Assembly: GCA_025774735.1 (NCBI GenBank)
Contig: JALGZU010000258.1
Location: forward strand, 1-6,607
Direction of reading: 5' to 3'
Length of the DNA: 6,607 nucleotides
Source: a candidate division LCP-89 bacterium
GTDB taxonomy: Bacteria > Electryoneota > B3-LCP
The notes below the pieces were generated by a model. It worked only from the letters and a program-made list of their open reading frames with translations, ran no database searches and was not told the DNA's origin. Numbering within the stretch: the first letter of the stretch is position 1; every line of letters begins with the position of its first letter. The position numbers and the translations under genes were made by a program. Below, piece after piece: positions 5,066 to 6,607 of this stretch.

Positions 5066-6607
5066 TTGAGCAAAACCGCCTTCCGTATTTGAAGGTCTGC
5101 CCTGGATTGAAATGAAACCAGATATATGCCTGAAACGAGACTGGCCGCATCCCAGCTGAAGCGGTGCTCGCCTGCCGCCAGCCTGCCCATATGGATCAGG
5201 GAAACCTGCTGCCCTAACAGGTTGTAAGCGCACAGTTCCACCTCGCTCGCCACGGGCAACTCGATGCGAATGACCGCCCGGGCGTTGAAAGGACTGGGGT
5301 AAACTGCATGAAGATAAGGAGTTACCGGTAAACTGATGTTCTCCTGCTCAACAAGACCTGTGACCGTTTCGAACCAGACGAAGCGGTAGCCCCCCGCCCC
5401 CAGGCTGTCCGGAGTCATCACGGTCTGTGGATCCGGCCTGACCGTATCGCCGTCGGCGATGGTGGGAGCCCCGCTCGATACTGAGAAGCCAATTCTCACC
5501 GTATCCCTGCCTCCATTCCAGGTGACTGCTCCCAACTCACTCGACCCGGATAGCCAGCTGTGTCCCGATGAGAGCCGTAGCACGTCGTCGATGTTGCCGG
5601 CGTTCAGATCAAATGCCAGCAGGCGCTCCGAAAACGCCACGAAGGCCGTATCGTCCTCGTCGATCTCCGGTGACAGAACCTCCCCCTCTAGAATCTTGGC
5701 AGCGGTGATGTAAACGCTCTTTTCATACGGAGTCGCTCCGGTCCAGGCCGGATTCGTCAACGTACCGTCGTGGCCGTGCCCCGAAGCGTCGTAAAACTGT
5801 GCCCCCGCCCCCTCGTCCAGGTGCCACAGCGCCGTCGAGTGTTCATCGGCCGTGAAGAGGTGCCGGGTTAGGATGTTCTCATCGACAATCTCCGCGAACG
5901 TCGCCGCCACCTGCAGAGCTTCATCAGGGTACGTCTCCTTGCTGATGACGATCTCCACGTAATAACGGTCCCGCCAGAATTGTAATGACCAGTGGAACAG
6001 GAGCCCGTTATCCAGCCTCGCTTCCTCACCGATAGTGTCGATGACCGTGGTGAATGGGGGAACCATGCCGGGATCGTGGTACAGTGCCTGGGCATCTGCA
6101 GGAGTGCCCTGGTCCGTCATCCACAGCGTCAGGCTGTCATCACTACTCACGATTTGTCCGTAGTAGTACTGCAACATCGCGTACTGAAAGTTATGGCCGA
6201 GATAAATCTCGGCTCCGCCATTGATAATGAGATAAAGGCTTGAGGAATCATCAGCGACCTGCAAATCTCCAGGCCCGGTGCCCAGGGTCCAGCCGGAGAC
6301 CTCCTGATCGCCGACCCGCAAATCCAGCAGATCTGTACTGAATGGATCGAAGTTGTGGTCGGCACGCACCGTATCCGATAGTTGAATCTGATCGATCAAA
6401 CCCTGAAACTGCAGATCCTCATCGCCGCTGCTGATGATGATCGGACCCGGTGCCTGCAGCGGCCCCGGGCTCGCGGGAGTGGCGGCGTCCAGAATCCCGT
6501 TGACGAATAAGACCAGGTTCGTGCCGGTCAACTCTACCAGCACGTGAGACCAGGCGCCCAGCGCCAGCGGCGTCGAACCGGTCACCACGATCTCCCCCAT
6601 CCCCTCC
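5062..6607 (-). CDS. Mosaic secreted protein: LamG-like / DUF6599-like / partial LamG / beta-sandwich / sorting domain (N-terminus cut by window)
   Basis: The frame is open to the right window edge, so the start is missing. The ATG at 6600 is internal: it sits within a LamG fold, and the GGAGGGG in front of it is too close to serve as a ribosome-binding site. Numbering from that Met (512 residues visible), 10-80 are the C-terminal half of a LamG/concanavalin-like domain (GAWSHVLVEL, LVLFVNG, GLIDQIQLSDTVR). Residues about 98-243 are a DUF6599-like domain (SLYLIINGGAEIYLGHNF, YYYGQ, RDRYYVEIVIS) closely matching the lipoprotein two genes downstream. Residues 257-285 are the opening of another LamG domain (ALWHLDEG, DASGHGHDGTL) that stops short. 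Residues about 300-395 are a beta-sandwich-like region (SPEIDEDDTAFVAFSE, LSSGHSW, GDTVRPD), and 434-512 a sorting domain (YPSPFNA to AVLLK). A glycan-binding or adhesive surface role is plausible for the LamG part. The DUF6599 role is unknown. Confidence 0.87.
   Translation of the reverse strand, partial: EGMGEIVVTGSTPLALGAWSHVLVELTGTNLVLFVNGILDAATPASPGPLQAPGPIIISSGDEDLQFQGLIDQIQLSDTVRADHNFDPFSTDLLDLRVGDQEVSGWTLGTGPGDLQVADDSSSLYLIINGGAEIYLGHNFQYAMLQYYYGQIVSSDDSLTLWMTDQGTPADAQALYHDPGMVPPFTTVIDTIGEEARLDNGLLFHWSLQFWRDRYYVEIVISKETYPDEALQVAATFAEIVDENILTRHLFTADEHSTALWHLDEGAGAQFYDASGHGHDGTLTNPAWTGATPYEKSVYITAAKILEGEVLSPEIDEDDTAFVAFSERLLAFDLNAGNIDDVLRLSSGHSWLSGSSELGAVTWNGGRDTVRIGFSVSSGAPTIADGDTVRPDPQTVMTPDSLGAGGYRFVWFETVTGLVEQENISLPVTPYLHAVYPSPFNARAVIRIELPVASEVELCAYNLLGQQVSLIHMGRLAAGEHRFSWDAASLVSGIYLVSFQSRADLQIRKAVLLK

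Noticed and set aside
5066..5233. A 56-residue N-terminal extension of the sorting-tagged DUF362 protein
   Set aside because: It lies out of frame over the conserved sorting domain of the upstream gene and would place the Tat motif internally; the ATGA overlap at 5062-5065 gives a natural start.
6598..6607. ATG at 6600 as the true start of the mosaic protein, with GGAGGGG as ribosome-binding site
   Set aside because: The purine stretch directly abuts the ATG without the needed spacing, and the protein would begin in the middle of a LamG fold with no signal peptide.

Overview
The window suggests a bacterium from the Fibrobacterota-Chlorobiota-Bacteroidota (FCB) superphylum or a neighbouring candidate phylum such as KSB1, Latescibacterota, Zixibacteria or Eisenbacteria. 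The main evidence is four separate C-terminal FlgD-Ig-like / type IX secretion (T9SS) type-A-like sorting domains. Each begins with a YPxPFN motif and ends in a short hydrophobic run closing on Lys. Base composition looks moderately GC-rich by eye. Shine-Dalgarno signals are weak throughout. No RNA genes, mobile elements, CRISPR arrays or core housekeeping genes are visible, so the phylum cannot be fixed from this window.

Left part, plus strand (1-2035): the 3' end of one secreted, sorting-tagged protein, cut by the window edge, is followed by a complete 522-residue secreted protein. The latter has a Sec signal peptide, a beta-propeller-like region, an Ig-like module and a sorting domain. A strong hairpin with a GAAA loop lies between them. 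They look like tandem paralogous surface or extracellular proteins.

Middle (2036-2148): a short convergent intergenic region holds a near-perfect palindromic terminator that can serve both strands. An exact 18-bp tandem duplication lies at the 3' end of the minus-strand operon and duplicates the stop codon.

Right part, minus strand (6607 down to 2149): four tightly packed genes form a probable operon, transcribed right to left. They are (a) a large mosaic secreted protein with LamG-like, DUF6599-like and beta-sandwich parts and a sorting domain, cut at its N-terminus by the window edge; (b) a Tat-exported DUF362 protein with a C-terminal sorting domain; (c) a small probable lipoprotein that is almost entirely a DUF6599-like domain; and (d) a Tat-exported DUF362 protein without a sorting domain. 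The operon is therefore two consecutive DUF6599-like + DUF362 pairs. One pair carries outer-surface sorting tags and the other appears to be kept in the cell envelope. Junctions are an ATGA overlap (a/b), 30 nt (b/c) and 1 nt (c/d), so co-expression is very likely.

The biochemical roles of DUF362 and DUF6599 are not established here. The repeated pairing suggests that the two domains form a functional partnership in two envelope locations. This is the most interesting content of the window.
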